From: Myxococcales bacterium
Lineage (GTDB): Bacteria > Myxococcota_A > Polyangia > Haliangiales > Haliangiaceae
Reading direction: 5' to 3'
NCBI GenBank assembly: GCA_016720595.1
Contig: JADKKI010000030.1
Coordinates: 1 to 64,000 of the forward strand
DNA length: 64,000 bases
Every line of letters begins with the position of its first letter. Positions within the stretch are counted from its first letter, which is position 1. Below, one piece after another: positions 54,391-62,472 of the stretch. Under the pieces are notes generated by a model. It ran no database searches. It saw only the letters and a program-made list of their open reading frames with translations, and was not told the origin of the DNA. Made by a program: the position numbers and the translations under genes.

Positions 54391-55070
54391 CGATCGATGC
54401 GATCACCGCCGGCAGCCCGGCCGCCACCAGCACCACCGCCGGCACGGGCCTGCAGGGCAGCAAGGACGAGTTCCTCAAGCTGTTCATGGCGCAGCTCCAG
54501 CACCAGGATCCGTTCGCGCCCACGAGCGGCGCTGACATGGTGGCCCAGCTCGCGCAGCTGTCGTCGGTGGAGCAGGCGAAGCAGACCAACTCGCAGCTCG
54601 CAGAGCTCGCCGCCTCGCAGGCCTCGGCCGCGAGCGCGGGGCTGTCCTCGCTGATCGGCCGCGAGTGTGATGCGGCGGTCGGTGGGTTCTCGATCGATGG
54701 CAAGGGCGGCACGCCGCCGCCTCTCGAGATCGCGTCGACGGCCGCCACCAAGGGCGCCGCGATCGTGATCACCGACGCAGACGGCAAGGAGCTGCGCCGC
54801 ATCGCGATTCCGGATGGCTCCACCCACACGAGCCTCGCGTGGGACGGCAACGACGCCAGCGGCAAGCCGCTGCCCGCCGGGAGCTACGCGATGACGGTCG
54901 ACCCGGGCTCGACCACGTCGACGATCAACGCGCAATGGCAAGGCCGCCTCGATGCGGTCGAGCTGACCACCAGCGGACCTCGCCTGCGGATGGGAGGCGT
55001 CCTGCTCTCGCCCGGAGACATCCGGACCATCGGCGCCACCACCACGACCGTCAACGGCAAGGAGAAGTAG
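54387..55070 (+). CDS. flgD: Flagellar hook-cap protein FlgD
   Basis: This 227-residue scaffold for hook assembly has the N-terminal LQGSKDEFLKLFMAQLQHQD and MVAQLAQLSSVEQAKQTNSQ, followed by SLIGRECDAAV, and the C-terminal FlgD Ig-like part (ITDADGKELRRIAIPDG, SLAWDGNDASGKPLPAGSYA). The hook protein gene follows two bases after its stop. Confidence 0.96.
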   Translation: MTIDAITAGSPAATSTTAGTGLQGSKDEFLKLFMAQLQHQDPFAPTSGADMVAQLAQLSSVEQAKQTNSQLAELAASQASAASAGLSSLIGRECDAAVGGFSIDGKGGTPPPLEIASTAATKGAAIVITDADGKELRRIAIPDGSTHTSLAWDGNDASGKPLPAGSYAMTVDPGSTTSTINAQWQGRLDAVELTTSGPRLRMGGVLLSPGDIRTIGATTTTVNGKEK

Positions 55071-55072
55071 TC

Positions 55073-56350
55073 ATGAGCATCACGAACAGCCTCTACATCG
55101 GCATCAGCGGCCTCATGGCCCACGGCGACGCCATCAGCGTGGTCGGTGACAACATCGCCAATGCCTCGACCGTTGGCTACAAACGCAACCGTGCGAGCTT
55201 CTCCGATCTGCTCGGCGGCGAGCTCGGTGCCCAGCGGCTCGGCGGCGGCGTCCGCCTCGGCGGCACGCAGACGATGTACGAGCAGGGCTCGATCACGCAG
55301 ACCGGCAACAACATGGACCTCGCGATCAGCGGCGGCGGGATGTTCGTGGTCAAGGGCAACCACGGTGGTCACGATGGCCAGTACTACACGCGCGACGGAA
55401 GGTTCCAGCTCGACAACAAGGGCTACGTCGTCGATCAGCACGGCATGCGGCTGCAGGGCTATGCGGTCACCAACAGCCAGCGGAGCACCAGCGTTGGCGA
55501 CCTCGCGCTCGGCGCGCACCAGAGCCCACCGGTGCCGACGACGAAAGCCGGCATGACCCTGAACCTCGACGCCAACGCGGTGGCGCCGGCGGCCTGGGAT
55601 CCGGCGAACCCGAACACCACGTCCAACTACGCCACCTCGACCACGGTCTATGACTCGCTGGGCGCTGCTCACCACGTGGATACCTACTTCCGCAGCACCG
55701 GTGGCGGGCAGTGGGAGTGGCACGCGATGGTGGACGGTGGCGAGCTGACCGGCGGCACCGCTGGTACGCCGACGGAGATCGGCAGCGGCACGATGACGTT
55801 CGACGCGAGCGGCAAGCTGGCGGCGCAGACCACCATCGCCTCGAGCGCGAGCTTCCTCAACGCGCAGCCGAACCAGGCGATCGCGTTCAACTTCGGCGAC
55901 GACCTCGCGAGCGGAGGAACCGGTCTCGCGGGCACCACGTCGTTCGCGGGTGCGAGCAGCGTCTCGGGCGTCGATGTCGATGGCCATGGCTCGGGCAACC
56001 TCGTCGACCTGTCGATCAGCGACGACGGCAAGATCACCGGGATCTACGACAACGGCGACAAGCTCGACATCGCCCAGATCGGCCTCGCGACGTTCGCGAG
56101 CCAGGAGGGGCTCGAGCGGGTGGGCGATGGCATGATGTCGGCGACCGCTGCTTCGGGCCAGGCGCTGATCGACATCGCGGGCACGGGCGCCCGCGGATCG
56201 CTGGTGTCGGGCGCGCTCGAGGCCTCCAACGTGGACCTCGGCACCGAGCTCGTGACGCTGATCGCGTATCAGCGCGCGTTCCAGGCGAACGCGAAGACGG
56301 TGACGACTGCCGACGAGATGATGAACGACATCAACAACCTCAAGCGCTAA
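55073..56350 (+). CDS. flgE: Flagellar hook protein FlgE
   Basis: This 425-residue hook subunit starts SITNSLYIGISGLMAHGDAI and SVVGDNIANASTVGYKRNRA. The middle contains YTRDGRFQLDNKGYVVDQHG and the variable outer domain. The C-terminus (GALEASNVDLGTELVTLIAY, QRAFQANAKTVTTADEMM) forms the coiled core. It ends the first flagellar block; the next genes lie on the other strand. Confidence 0.97.
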   Translation: MSITNSLYIGISGLMAHGDAISVVGDNIANASTVGYKRNRASFSDLLGGELGAQRLGGGVRLGGTQTMYEQGSITQTGNNMDLAISGGGMFVVKGNHGGHDGQYYTRDGRFQLDNKGYVVDQHGMRLQGYAVTNSQRSTSVGDLALGAHQSPPVPTTKAGMTLNLDANAVAPAAWDPANPNTTSNYATSTTVYDSLGAAHHVDTYFRSTGGGQWEWHAMVDGGELTGGTAGTPTEIGSGTMTFDASGKLAAQTTIASSASFLNAQPNQAIAFNFGDDLASGGTGLAGTTSFAGASSVSGVDVDGHGSGNLVDLSISDDGKITGIYDNGDKLDIAQIGLATFASQEGLERVGDGMMSATAASGQALIDIAGTGARGSLVSGALEASNVDLGTELVTLIAYQRAFQANAKTVTTADEMMNDINNLKR

Positions 56351-56358
56351 GTCGTCCG

Positions 56359-56892
56359 CTACCGCCCGGAGATGCTGAACAGCAACGGGAGGTCGAGGGC
56401 GACGCCAATGGCTGCGAAGATCTCGCTGCCGCCCTCGCGCTCGCGACCACCGAGCTCGACGAACGCCCCCGTGGCGATCGCGCCCGTCGCGGCGACGAGG
56501 GACGAGCCCTCACTCGCCGCGGCCTTGACGCCACGCAGGTGCTGGCGAACTGCGATCCTGACCACCACGCCCCGGCTGGGGAGGGCGCGATCTTCGACGT
56601 GCCAGAGCTGCTCTGCCCGACCGCCGAGCCACAGTCGACGCGTCAACCTGCGGCTCAGGCTGATGTACGTGCCGTGTGTCGTCGCCGTGTTGCCACCGCC
56701 CTCCGCGATGTAGCCCGCCCCGAGGTCGAACTGATTCGAGTCGTCGCGATCGAAGGCCGAGAGATGGACACCTACACCGCCGCGATAGCGGACCATGGCC
56801 GAGGTGCCAACGAGACCGAAGGTGCTCTGACTGCCGGGCACCACCATGCAGCCGCCAAGGGTCGCGAGCACGGCAACCGTGCACACAGGCAT
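56359..56892 (-). CDS. Small lipoprotein, beta-rich
   Basis: The 177-residue protein starts at ATG 56892, whose A is the last base of the upstream stop (TGATG). The N-terminus VAVLATLGGCMVVPGSQ is a lipoprotein signal. The rest is Gly-rich beta strands (RYRGGVGVHLSAFDRDDSNQ, GYIAEGGGNTATTHGTYISL, LWLGGRAEQLWHVED), which could form a small outer-membrane barrel. I recognise no family. Its partner is the upstream lipoprotein gene; both are inverted between flgE and fliM. Confidence 0.6.
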   Translation of the reverse strand: MPVCTVAVLATLGGCMVVPGSQSTFGLVGTSAMVRYRGGVGVHLSAFDRDDSNQFDLGAGYIAEGGGNTATTHGTYISLSRRLTRRLWLGGRAEQLWHVEDRALPSRGVVVRIAVRQHLRGVKAAASEGSSLVAATGAIATGAFVELGGREREGGSEIFAAIGVALDLPLLFSISGR

Positions 56893-57572
56893 CACAGCGT
56901 CCACCAGCGGCTGGCGAACCGGAGCTTGAGCGCGCCGCCGAGGAACCGTGTGCTCGTGGTGTTCCCGGTCATGCCTTCGTAGCCCGTCAGGCGGTCGGTC
57001 TGTCGATACAGTTCGACGGCGACACCGATCCGACCTCCGCGCGTCGGGAGCAGGTACTCGCCGCCGATCCGGACCTGAGCGGCAGACGTCATCGACGATC
57101 CGGTGACCTCGTGGTGGAGACGATACCCGCCGACGTAGACGGCCCAGTCGGCGTGCCGATAGCCAACCTGGGCGTCGACGATGCCGGCGACGACGCCGCC
57201 GCCCCCGCCACCGAACGCGAACCCCGAGAGCGCAACGGCGGCGAACGCTGGACCCACACGGATGCGCGGGCGCAGGTAGGGAAACACGCCATAGGCGGTG
57301 AGCTCGGTGCCGTGTTTGACCTGGTCGAGTTGCGTGTAGACCGCGCCAGTCTCGATCGCGAAGGTCGGGCGGATCGCCACCGCCATGGAGCCGTCGATCT
57401 GGAACACGTAGCGGCTACGACCTCCACCGTAGCCGGCACTGCCGCTGGCCGACGCGCCCGAGCTGGGCATCGCGGGGTGAAGTGCGCCCGAGCCGAGGCC
57501 GATCGGCGGTGCGGCACAGCCGAGCGCGACGCCGGTCATCGCGACCAACAACCCCGCCATGTGTCGAACCAT
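56892..57572 (-). CDS. Outer-membrane-type lipoprotein
   Basis: This 226-residue protein starts at ATG 57572 (MVRHMAGLLVAMTGVALGCA, lipobox ending in Cys20). A Gly/Ser-rich linker leads to a beta-rich body (YVFQIDGSMAVAIRPTFAIE, VFPYLRPRIRVGPAFAAVAL, FGGGGGGVVAGIVDAQVGYR, RIGGEYLLPTRGGRIGVAVE) that looks like an outer-membrane barrel. It is not a known flagellar component. A longer in-frame start at 57692 lacks a signal and is unlikely. The next gene downstream overlaps it by one base. Confidence 0.62.
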   Translation of the reverse strand: MVRHMAGLLVAMTGVALGCAAPPIGLGSGALHPAMPSSGASASGSAGYGGGRSRYVFQIDGSMAVAIRPTFAIETGAVYTQLDQVKHGTELTAYGVFPYLRPRIRVGPAFAAVALSGFAFGGGGGGVVAGIVDAQVGYRHADWAVYVGGYRLHHEVTGSSMTSAAQVRIGGEYLLPTRGGRIGVAVELYRQTDRLTGYEGMTGNTTSTRFLGGALKLRFASRWWTL

Positions 57573-57779
57573 GGCTGGCGCAGGTTTGCAGCGGGTGTGC
57601 CGCCGATCTGCCCCAATGACCACGCGGAGTTGATCGCGCATGACCGCGATGTCATGGCGGTGGTGTCGTGGAGTGTCATGCCCGTGCCACACGCGGGGCC
57701 TCGGCTGGCAGAGCCTGGTGAAACCGCCAAGGCTGCCGACACCGCGATCCTCGGGCCGAGCGATCTCATGCGGTTAGCG

Positions 57780-57795
57780 CGGCACCTCGGTTGCA
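57780..57795 (+). promoter_or_regulatory. Sigma-54-like -24/-12 element before fliM
   Basis: CGGCACCTCGGTTGCA matches TGGCACG-N4-TTGCW in GGCAC and TTGCA with exact spacing. The -12 GC ends 14 bases before the fliM GTG at 57809, the same geometry as the element before flgB. Confidence 0.45.
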
Positions 57796-57808
57796 AACCT
57801 CGAGCGAC

Positions 57809-58747
57809 GTGAGCGACGCGCTACTCGACCCCGAAGAGATGGAGGCCATCCAGGCCGCCATCCGGGAGAGCGCACCGCCTCGGCGTGGCCCTGGGTCCAT
57901 CGATCACGAGCCCACCCGGCTCGCGCTGATCGCGGATGACCGGATGGCCGATGCCGCTCGCCCGGTGCTGATCGGGCTCGCGAATCGCGCGGTGCGCTTC
58001 GCGCAGAAGGCGCTGAAGAACCACCTGCCCGGCGTGTGGCAGCTCGATGTGGTGGGGGCCGAGGTGGTGGACGGGGCGAGCGCGAAGGACGAGCTGCGCG
58101 GCGGCTGGATCGCGGGGCTCCGCTCCGGCGATGCCGAGATGCTCGTCGCGACCCACGGCGCCGTGATCGATGTCGCTGCGGCGCGCCGCTGCGGTGCGCC
58201 CGCCACGATGACCTCGGATCCAAACCGCGCGCCCTCCAATGTCTCGCTCCGGTTGTTCCAGCCCGCGGGCCGCGCGCTACTCGATGCCTGGAGCGCCTCC
58301 TGGAAAGAGGTGTTCTCGACCGACATGGCGGCGTCCGCGGATCTCGGGATCGTCTCGCGGTTGATCGAGGCGCGCTCGGTGGTGCGCCTCGTCCTCACGT
58401 TCTCCGGAGCGATGAGCGGCCGCGTCTCTGTCTACGTGCGGCCCGAGGTGCTCGTGCAGCGCCCGGTCGCGCTCGCCGCCTTCAAGGCCGACGCGCTGCG
58501 GATCGCGGGCGCCCTCGCGAACGTGCCGGTCGAGGTCGTCGTCGAGCTCGGCACGCTCCGGCTGCGCCTTCGCGAGCTGCGGAAGATCACCCCGGGGCAG
58601 ACGTACACGCTCCAGGGCTTCGTCGATTCACGCGTCCCCGTCTACTGCGGGGGCGTGCTCAAGGCGTGGGCTCGCCCCATCGTGTGCCGCGGCGTGCTCG
58701 CCGTGCAGATCGAAGCCGTCGTCCACGGCCAAGGAATGAAGTCATGA
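57809..58747 (+). CDS. fliM: Flagellar motor switch protein FliM
   Basis: This 312-residue protein starts at GTG 57809 with the CheY-binding-like N-terminus SDALLDPEEMEAIQAAI. The CheC-like middle domain (PAGRALLDAWSASWKEVFST, LTFSGAMSGRVSVYVRPEVL) and a C-terminal SpoA domain (NVPVEVVVELGTLRLRLREL, ITPGQTYTLQGFVDSRVPVY) are present. It builds the C-ring between FliG and FliN and begins the second flagellar block. Confidence 0.93.
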   Translation: MSDALLDPEEMEAIQAAIRESAPPRRGPGSIDHEPTRLALIADDRMADAARPVLIGLANRAVRFAQKALKNHLPGVWQLDVVGAEVVDGASAKDELRGGWIAGLRSGDAEMLVATHGAVIDVAAARRCGAPATMTSDPNRAPSNVSLRLFQPAGRALLDAWSASWKEVFSTDMAASADLGIVSRLIEARSVVRLVLTFSGAMSGRVSVYVRPEVLVQRPVALAAFKADALRIAGALANVPVEVVVELGTLRLRLRELRKITPGQTYTLQGFVDSRVPVYCGGVLKAWARPIVCRGVLAVQIEAVVHGQGMKS

Positions 58748-59025
58748 GTGATGTGATGCCCGATGCGTTCGATCCCGCGGCCCTCGAAGCGCTGCTGCAC
58801 GACGTGCCCCTCGAGGTCACCGTCGAGCTCGGCCGGATCCGGATGAACCTCTCCGAGCTCGCGGCCCACCTCGGGCCCGGTTCGATCATCACCCTCGATA
58901 CCCCGACGGGTGCGCCGCTCGACGTCCGCGTGAACAACCGGCTGGTCGCGCGTGCAGAGGCGGTCGCTGTCGGTGAGAAGTGCGGCATCAGGATCGTGGA
59001 ACTCGTCGGTGGAAAGGATTCGTGA
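58744..59025 (+). CDS. fliN: Flagellar motor switch protein FliN
   Basis: This 93-residue SpoA-domain protein starts in the fliM stop (ATGA). It reads LLHDVPLEVTVELGRIRMNL, SELAAHLGPGSIITLDTPTG, PLDVRVNNRLVARAEAVAVG and KCGIRIVELVG, the full FliN fold. It forms the base of the C-ring and docks the export ATPase complex through FliH. Confidence 0.96.
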   Translation: MSDVMPDAFDPAALEALLHDVPLEVTVELGRIRMNLSELAAHLGPGSIITLDTPTGAPLDVRVNNRLVARAEAVAVGEKCGIRIVELVGGKDS

Positions 59026-59026
59026 C

Positions 59027-60216
59027 ATGCGCCTCGTAACCTTCGCTCTCCTCCTCGTTCCGATCCTCGCTCCGGCCACCGCCCTCGCAGGCGACCCCGC
59101 GCCCCCCACCTTCGAGATCCTCGATCGCGGCACCGCTGTCGAGGTGATCGCGCACAACGTGACCGCGGCGAAGACAGCGATCACGCCGATCCGCTCGCGT
59201 CTCGAGATCCCGCTCGTCGGGCATCCGCGTGCCGACAAGGCGCTGCCGACCGACGCGACCGTCAAGGTCGTGGAGTTCGATGGCAACGAGCCCCGGGTGC
59301 TCTCGGTCAAGCTCGGGTTCGATCGTCCCGAGGTCAAGGCGCTCGCGAAGTACGCCCAGGCGATCCAGGTCGGGAGCGACGTCCACATCATGTTTCCCCG
59401 CGTCCTCCCCGCCGCGGGCGCCGCGATCGTGCTGCCCGAGCCCACGCTCCCGGCCGAGCTCGCGGCGAAGGTCGCGGCGGCAGGCCAGATCGTGCCGATC
59501 GCACTGGTCCCCACGCCGGCCCCGAGGAGCCCGAGATCAAGTCGGAGCTGAAGCCCGATCCGAAGGCGACGGATGCGAAGGCCGATCCGAAGGTCGACGC
59601 TGCGCTCGTCGTCAAGGCTGATCCCAAGTCCGACGCGAAGCCCGCGTCGAAGGACGCGAAGCCCGAGCAGACGCCGAGTGCCGCGACGACAGCGTCCTCG
59701 TCGACCGCGCAGCCCGCGACCGCCACGGCTCCCAAGGAGGATGCGTGGCAGAAGCTCTCCCTCTACGCTGCGGTCGGCCTGGCCGCGATCGGGTGTGGCG
59801 CGTGGCTGCTCCGCCGTCGCAAGGCCGCGCTCGGTCCGGTGAGCTCGATCGACGTGATCGCCCAGAAGTCTCTTGGCTCGAAGGCGAAGGTCGTGTGGTT
59901 CACCGCCGGTGGTCGCGAGATGGTGGTCGCCGTCACCGCACAGCAGGTGCGCATGCTCGGCCAGTGGAAGAAGCCAGCCGAGACCACGGGAGGCCCGATC
60001 GCGCTGCCCTCGGCGCACACCCATGCGGAAGGTAGCCGCGAGCTGCGCACTGAACGGGCTCCGTCGAGCCCGGCCGTCGGCGGCATCCTCAAGCTGCGCG
60101 AACGCCGCACCCAGCAGAACCTGCCGCAGGTCAGCGAGGACATCGCGACCGATGATGTCGATGCCGATGCGCTATGGGCGAAAGAGATCCTGGCGGCGAC
60201 CGGAGCCCGTCGATGA
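59027..60216 (+). CDS. fliO: Flagellar export protein FliO, frameshifted
   Basis: FliO helps assemble the FliP pore. The ATG at 59027 begins a signal-like MRLVTFALLLVPILAPATAL with a ~145-residue AMIN-like beta part (TFEILDRGTAVEVIAHNVT, VLSVKLGFDRPEVKALAKYA). At the C-run 59520-59523 one base is missing; adding a C continues as PEEPEIKSELKPDPKATD, a Lys/Asp/Ala/Pro linker, the membrane helix LSLYAAVGLAAIGCGAWLL and the FliO core (VSSIDVIAQKSLGSKAKVVW, MVVAVTAQQVRMLGQW). An N-terminal AMIN-like addition to FliO is unusual. The end overlaps fliP. Confidence 0.75.
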
Positions 60217-60893
60217 TGGACAACGTCACCACGGTGACCAACGCAGCGCAGTCGGCGGCCGGAAGCGGCCCCGGTGGCGCGGTCGCGATGGTCGTCCTGC
60301 TGACGCTCGTCACGCTGATCCCCGCGATCATCCTGTCCTGCACGTGCTTCGTCCGGTTCATCGTGGTGTTCGGGTTCGTGCGTACGGGCCTCGGTACACC
60401 GGCGGCACCTCCGAACCAGGTCCTCGTCGGCCTGTCGCTGTTCATGGCGATCTTCATCTCCGCCCCCGTCGCGATCGACATGTATGACGCGGGAGGCAAG
60501 GACTACCTCAGCGGCAAACTCGACGGCGAGCACGCCATCGAGGCCGCCACGCCGCCCCTGCGTGCCTTCCTTCTCAAGCGCACCGCCGAACAGGATCTCG
60601 AGCTGTTCTACGAGGTCTCCGACCACGCCCGCCCGGCCGCGCCCAGTGACGTTCCGCTGCGCATCCTGATCCCCGCGTTCATCGTCTCGGAGCTCCGCAC
60701 CGCCTTCCAGATCGGCCTCACGGTCCTGCTGCCGTTCCTGGTGATCGACCTGGTCGCCGCGACGATCCTGACCTCGCTCGGCATGGTGATGGTCCCGCCC
60801 CAGGTCGTGGCCCTCCCGATCAAGCTGCTGGTGTTCGTGATGATCGATGGCTGGCACCTGATCGTTCAGTCCCTCCTGCGCGGAGCGGCGTGA
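60213..60893 (+). CDS. fliP: Flagellar export gate protein FliP
   Basis: This 226-residue membrane protein has the FliP motifs FVRFIVVFGFVRTGLGT, PPNQVLVGLSLFMAIFISAP, RILIPAFIVSELRTAFQIGL and DLVAATILTSLGMVMVPPQV. Five FliP with FliQ and FliR make the export pore. Start ATG 60213 overlaps the fliO stop. Confidence 0.97.
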   Translation: MMDNVTTVTNAAQSAAGSGPGGAVAMVVLLTLVTLIPAIILSCTCFVRFIVVFGFVRTGLGTPAAPPNQVLVGLSLFMAIFISAPVAIDMYDAGGKDYLSGKLDGEHAIEAATPPLRAFLLKRTAEQDLELFYEVSDHARPAAPSDVPLRILIPAFIVSELRTAFQIGLTVLLPFLVIDLVAATILTSLGMVMVPPQVVALPIKLLVFVMIDGWHLIVQSLLRGAA

Positions 60894-61192
60894 TGAACGC
60901 CGATGGGCTCCTCGATCTCTGGCGCAACGCACTGTCGACGATGGTCGCCGTGAGCGCGCCGTTCCTGATCGCCTGCCTCGCGGTCGGGCTCGTGGTCGCC
61001 GTGATCCAGACCGCCACGCAGCTCCAGGAGAGCGTGCTGACGTTCGTCCCCAAGCTCGCCGCCACCCTCATGGTGCTCGCCCTCGGCGGTCACTGGGTGC
61101 TCGACAAGCTCGGCAAGTTCACCACCGAGGCGTTCACCGCCTATACGACTCCCGCGCCCAACGCTGTCGAGCTCACCCCGCCCGCCCCATGA
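60893..61192 (+). CDS. fliQ: Flagellar export gate protein FliQ
   Basis: This 99-residue protein has two membrane helices (LSTMVAVSAPFLIACLAVGL, LVVAVIQTATQLQESVLTFV and a second LAATLMVLALGGHWVLDKL). The QTATQLQE motif is the FliQ signature. The start shares bases with the fliP stop. Confidence 0.96.
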   Translation: MNADGLLDLWRNALSTMVAVSAPFLIACLAVGLVVAVIQTATQLQESVLTFVPKLAATLMVLALGGHWVLDKLGKFTTEAFTAYTTPAPNAVELTPPAP

Positions 61193-61905
61193 CCCTCGAC
61201 GAGCCGACGATCGGCGCGTTCATCGCCACCCTGACGCGCGCCTCTGCGCTCACGGCGACGGCCCCGGTGATCGGCGACACCGGCGTGCCGATGCGCGCCA
61301 AGGTGACGTTCGTGCTGGTGATCACCGGTGCAGTCGCCTCGAACCGCGCGGGCATCCCGCTCGCGTCGCTTCCGCTGATCGCTTCGATCGAGCTGTGCGT
61401 GGGCTTCGTCACTGGCTTCACGGCTCGCTTCATCATGGCCCGCGCCGCGATCGCCGGTCAGCTGATGGGGCTCTCGCTCGGCTTTGGCTTCGCGTCGCAG
61501 TACGACGTACACGCCGGGGAGTCCGCGATCACGATGCGCACGATCGTGACCACGATGTCCGCGCTCGCGTTCCTCGCCGTCGGCGGCCTGGAGGCGGTGG
61601 TGCGTGGCATCGCGGCACCCGCGCACGTCCTCGACCTCGCGTCGCTCGGTCCCGAGCTGCTCCGCGAAGGGACCGCGGCGATGGGCCACGGCCTGGCCCT
61701 CGCGGCGCCCGTCGTGCTCGCCGCGCTGGTTGGCAACGTCGGTCTCGCCGTGATGAATCGTGCCGCGCCGGCGATCAACATCTTCTCGATCTCGCTCTCC
61801 GTCGTGCTGATCGGCGGCGGCATGGTGATGCTCGGCGGCGGGGGCAACTTCGTCGGTGGCATCGTGGGCCACGCGCAGGACGCAGCGGGCGTGTTCGCTC
61901 GTTAG
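61189..61905 (+). CDS. fliR: Flagellar export gate protein FliR
   Basis: This 238-residue protein has six to seven membrane helices (TAPVIGDTGVPMRAKVTFVL, LCVGFVTGFTARFIMARAAI, LMGLSLGFGFASQYDVHAGE, NVGLAVMNRAAPAINIFSIS) and the usual FliR pattern. It completes the export pore. No flhB or flhA follows: the next gene is on the opposite strand after only two bases. The remaining gate genes must lie elsewhere. Confidence 0.95.
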   Translation: MTLDEPTIGAFIATLTRASALTATAPVIGDTGVPMRAKVTFVLVITGAVASNRAGIPLASLPLIASIELCVGFVTGFTARFIMARAAIAGQLMGLSLGFGFASQYDVHAGESAITMRTIVTTMSALAFLAVGGLEAVVRGIAAPAHVLDLASLGPELLREGTAAMGHGLALAAPVVLAALVGNVGLAVMNRAAPAINIFSISLSVVLIGGGMVMLGGGGNFVGGIVGHAQDAAGVFAR

Positions 61906-61907
61906 TA

Positions 61908-62324
61908 TCAATGCCGCTCAGATCGCATTGACCTTGACCTGAACCTGAACCTGAACGCCACCTTGGACGTTGTCATCGCGGGCGCACGAGCTGGCATGGT
62001 CAGATCAACGAACCCGACACGGGGGGGACGTCGAGGGGGCGAGTTCCTCCCAACGTTCCTGTCGGAGCGACATGTCGTTACACGCATGCACGCTTCGCCG
62101 TCGTCGTCGCACAGCACCGCCTCGGTCAGAATCACGTTCCCGCAGCCCCACAGCGGCTCCGGGCGGCACGACGCGTCACATCCATCGTGGTCGCGGGTGT
62201 TTCCGTCGTCGCACTGCTCGTCGCCTTCGAGGACGTCGTTCCCGCACACCGCCTCCTCGGTGTCATCGGCGCGTGCGGTGTGTGCAACCAGGCCCAACAC
62301 GAGGAGAGGCAAGAGGGAGCGCAT
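61908..62324 (-). CDS. Small DUF4215-type secreted protein, possibly frame-disrupted
   Basis: This 138-residue open frame begins with a signal peptide (MRSLLPLLVLGLVAHTARAD). A Cys-rich DUF4215 repeat follows (AVCGNDVLEGDEQCDDGN, HDGCDASCRPEPLWGCGN, CDDDGEACMRVTTC). After about residue 90 the frame becomes Arg/Pro-rich and looks non-native, while another frame ends in a beta-strand-like VQGGVQVQVQVKVNAI with a stop at 61918. One single-base indel near 62000 would join the two. It resembles the N-terminal repeats of the lipoproteins at 20848 and 23004. The 3' end lies two bases from the fliR stop. Confidence 0.6.
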   Translation of the reverse strand: MRSLLPLLVLGLVAHTARADDTEEAVCGNDVLEGDEQCDDGNTRDHDGCDASCRPEPLWGCGNVILTEAVLCDDDGEACMRVTTCRSDRNVGRNSPPRRPPRVGFVDLTMPARAPAMTTSKVAFRFRFRSRSMRSERH

Positions 62325-62472
62325 CTTGGTCACAACCCGAGCAAGGATCGTTCCGCTCCTGGAGCCGCCTGGGCGGATGCGACTGTGCGCGGGCGCGCGG
62401 CACTGATCTGGCGGGCGCCTGCAGTATGCTCGGCGGATCGCGACGAACGACCCCATCGGTCTGCTCAACACC

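Noticed and set aside
57573..57692. A longer start for the lipoprotein gene, beginning MWHGHDTPRHH
   Set aside because: It would bury the lipoprotein signal at residue 41; the ATG at 57572 gives a normal signal.
47419..61905. The cluster as a non-flagellar type III secretion system
   Set aside because: FlgB, FlgC, FlgE, FlgD, FliG, FliM and MotA/MotB-type stators are specific to flagella.
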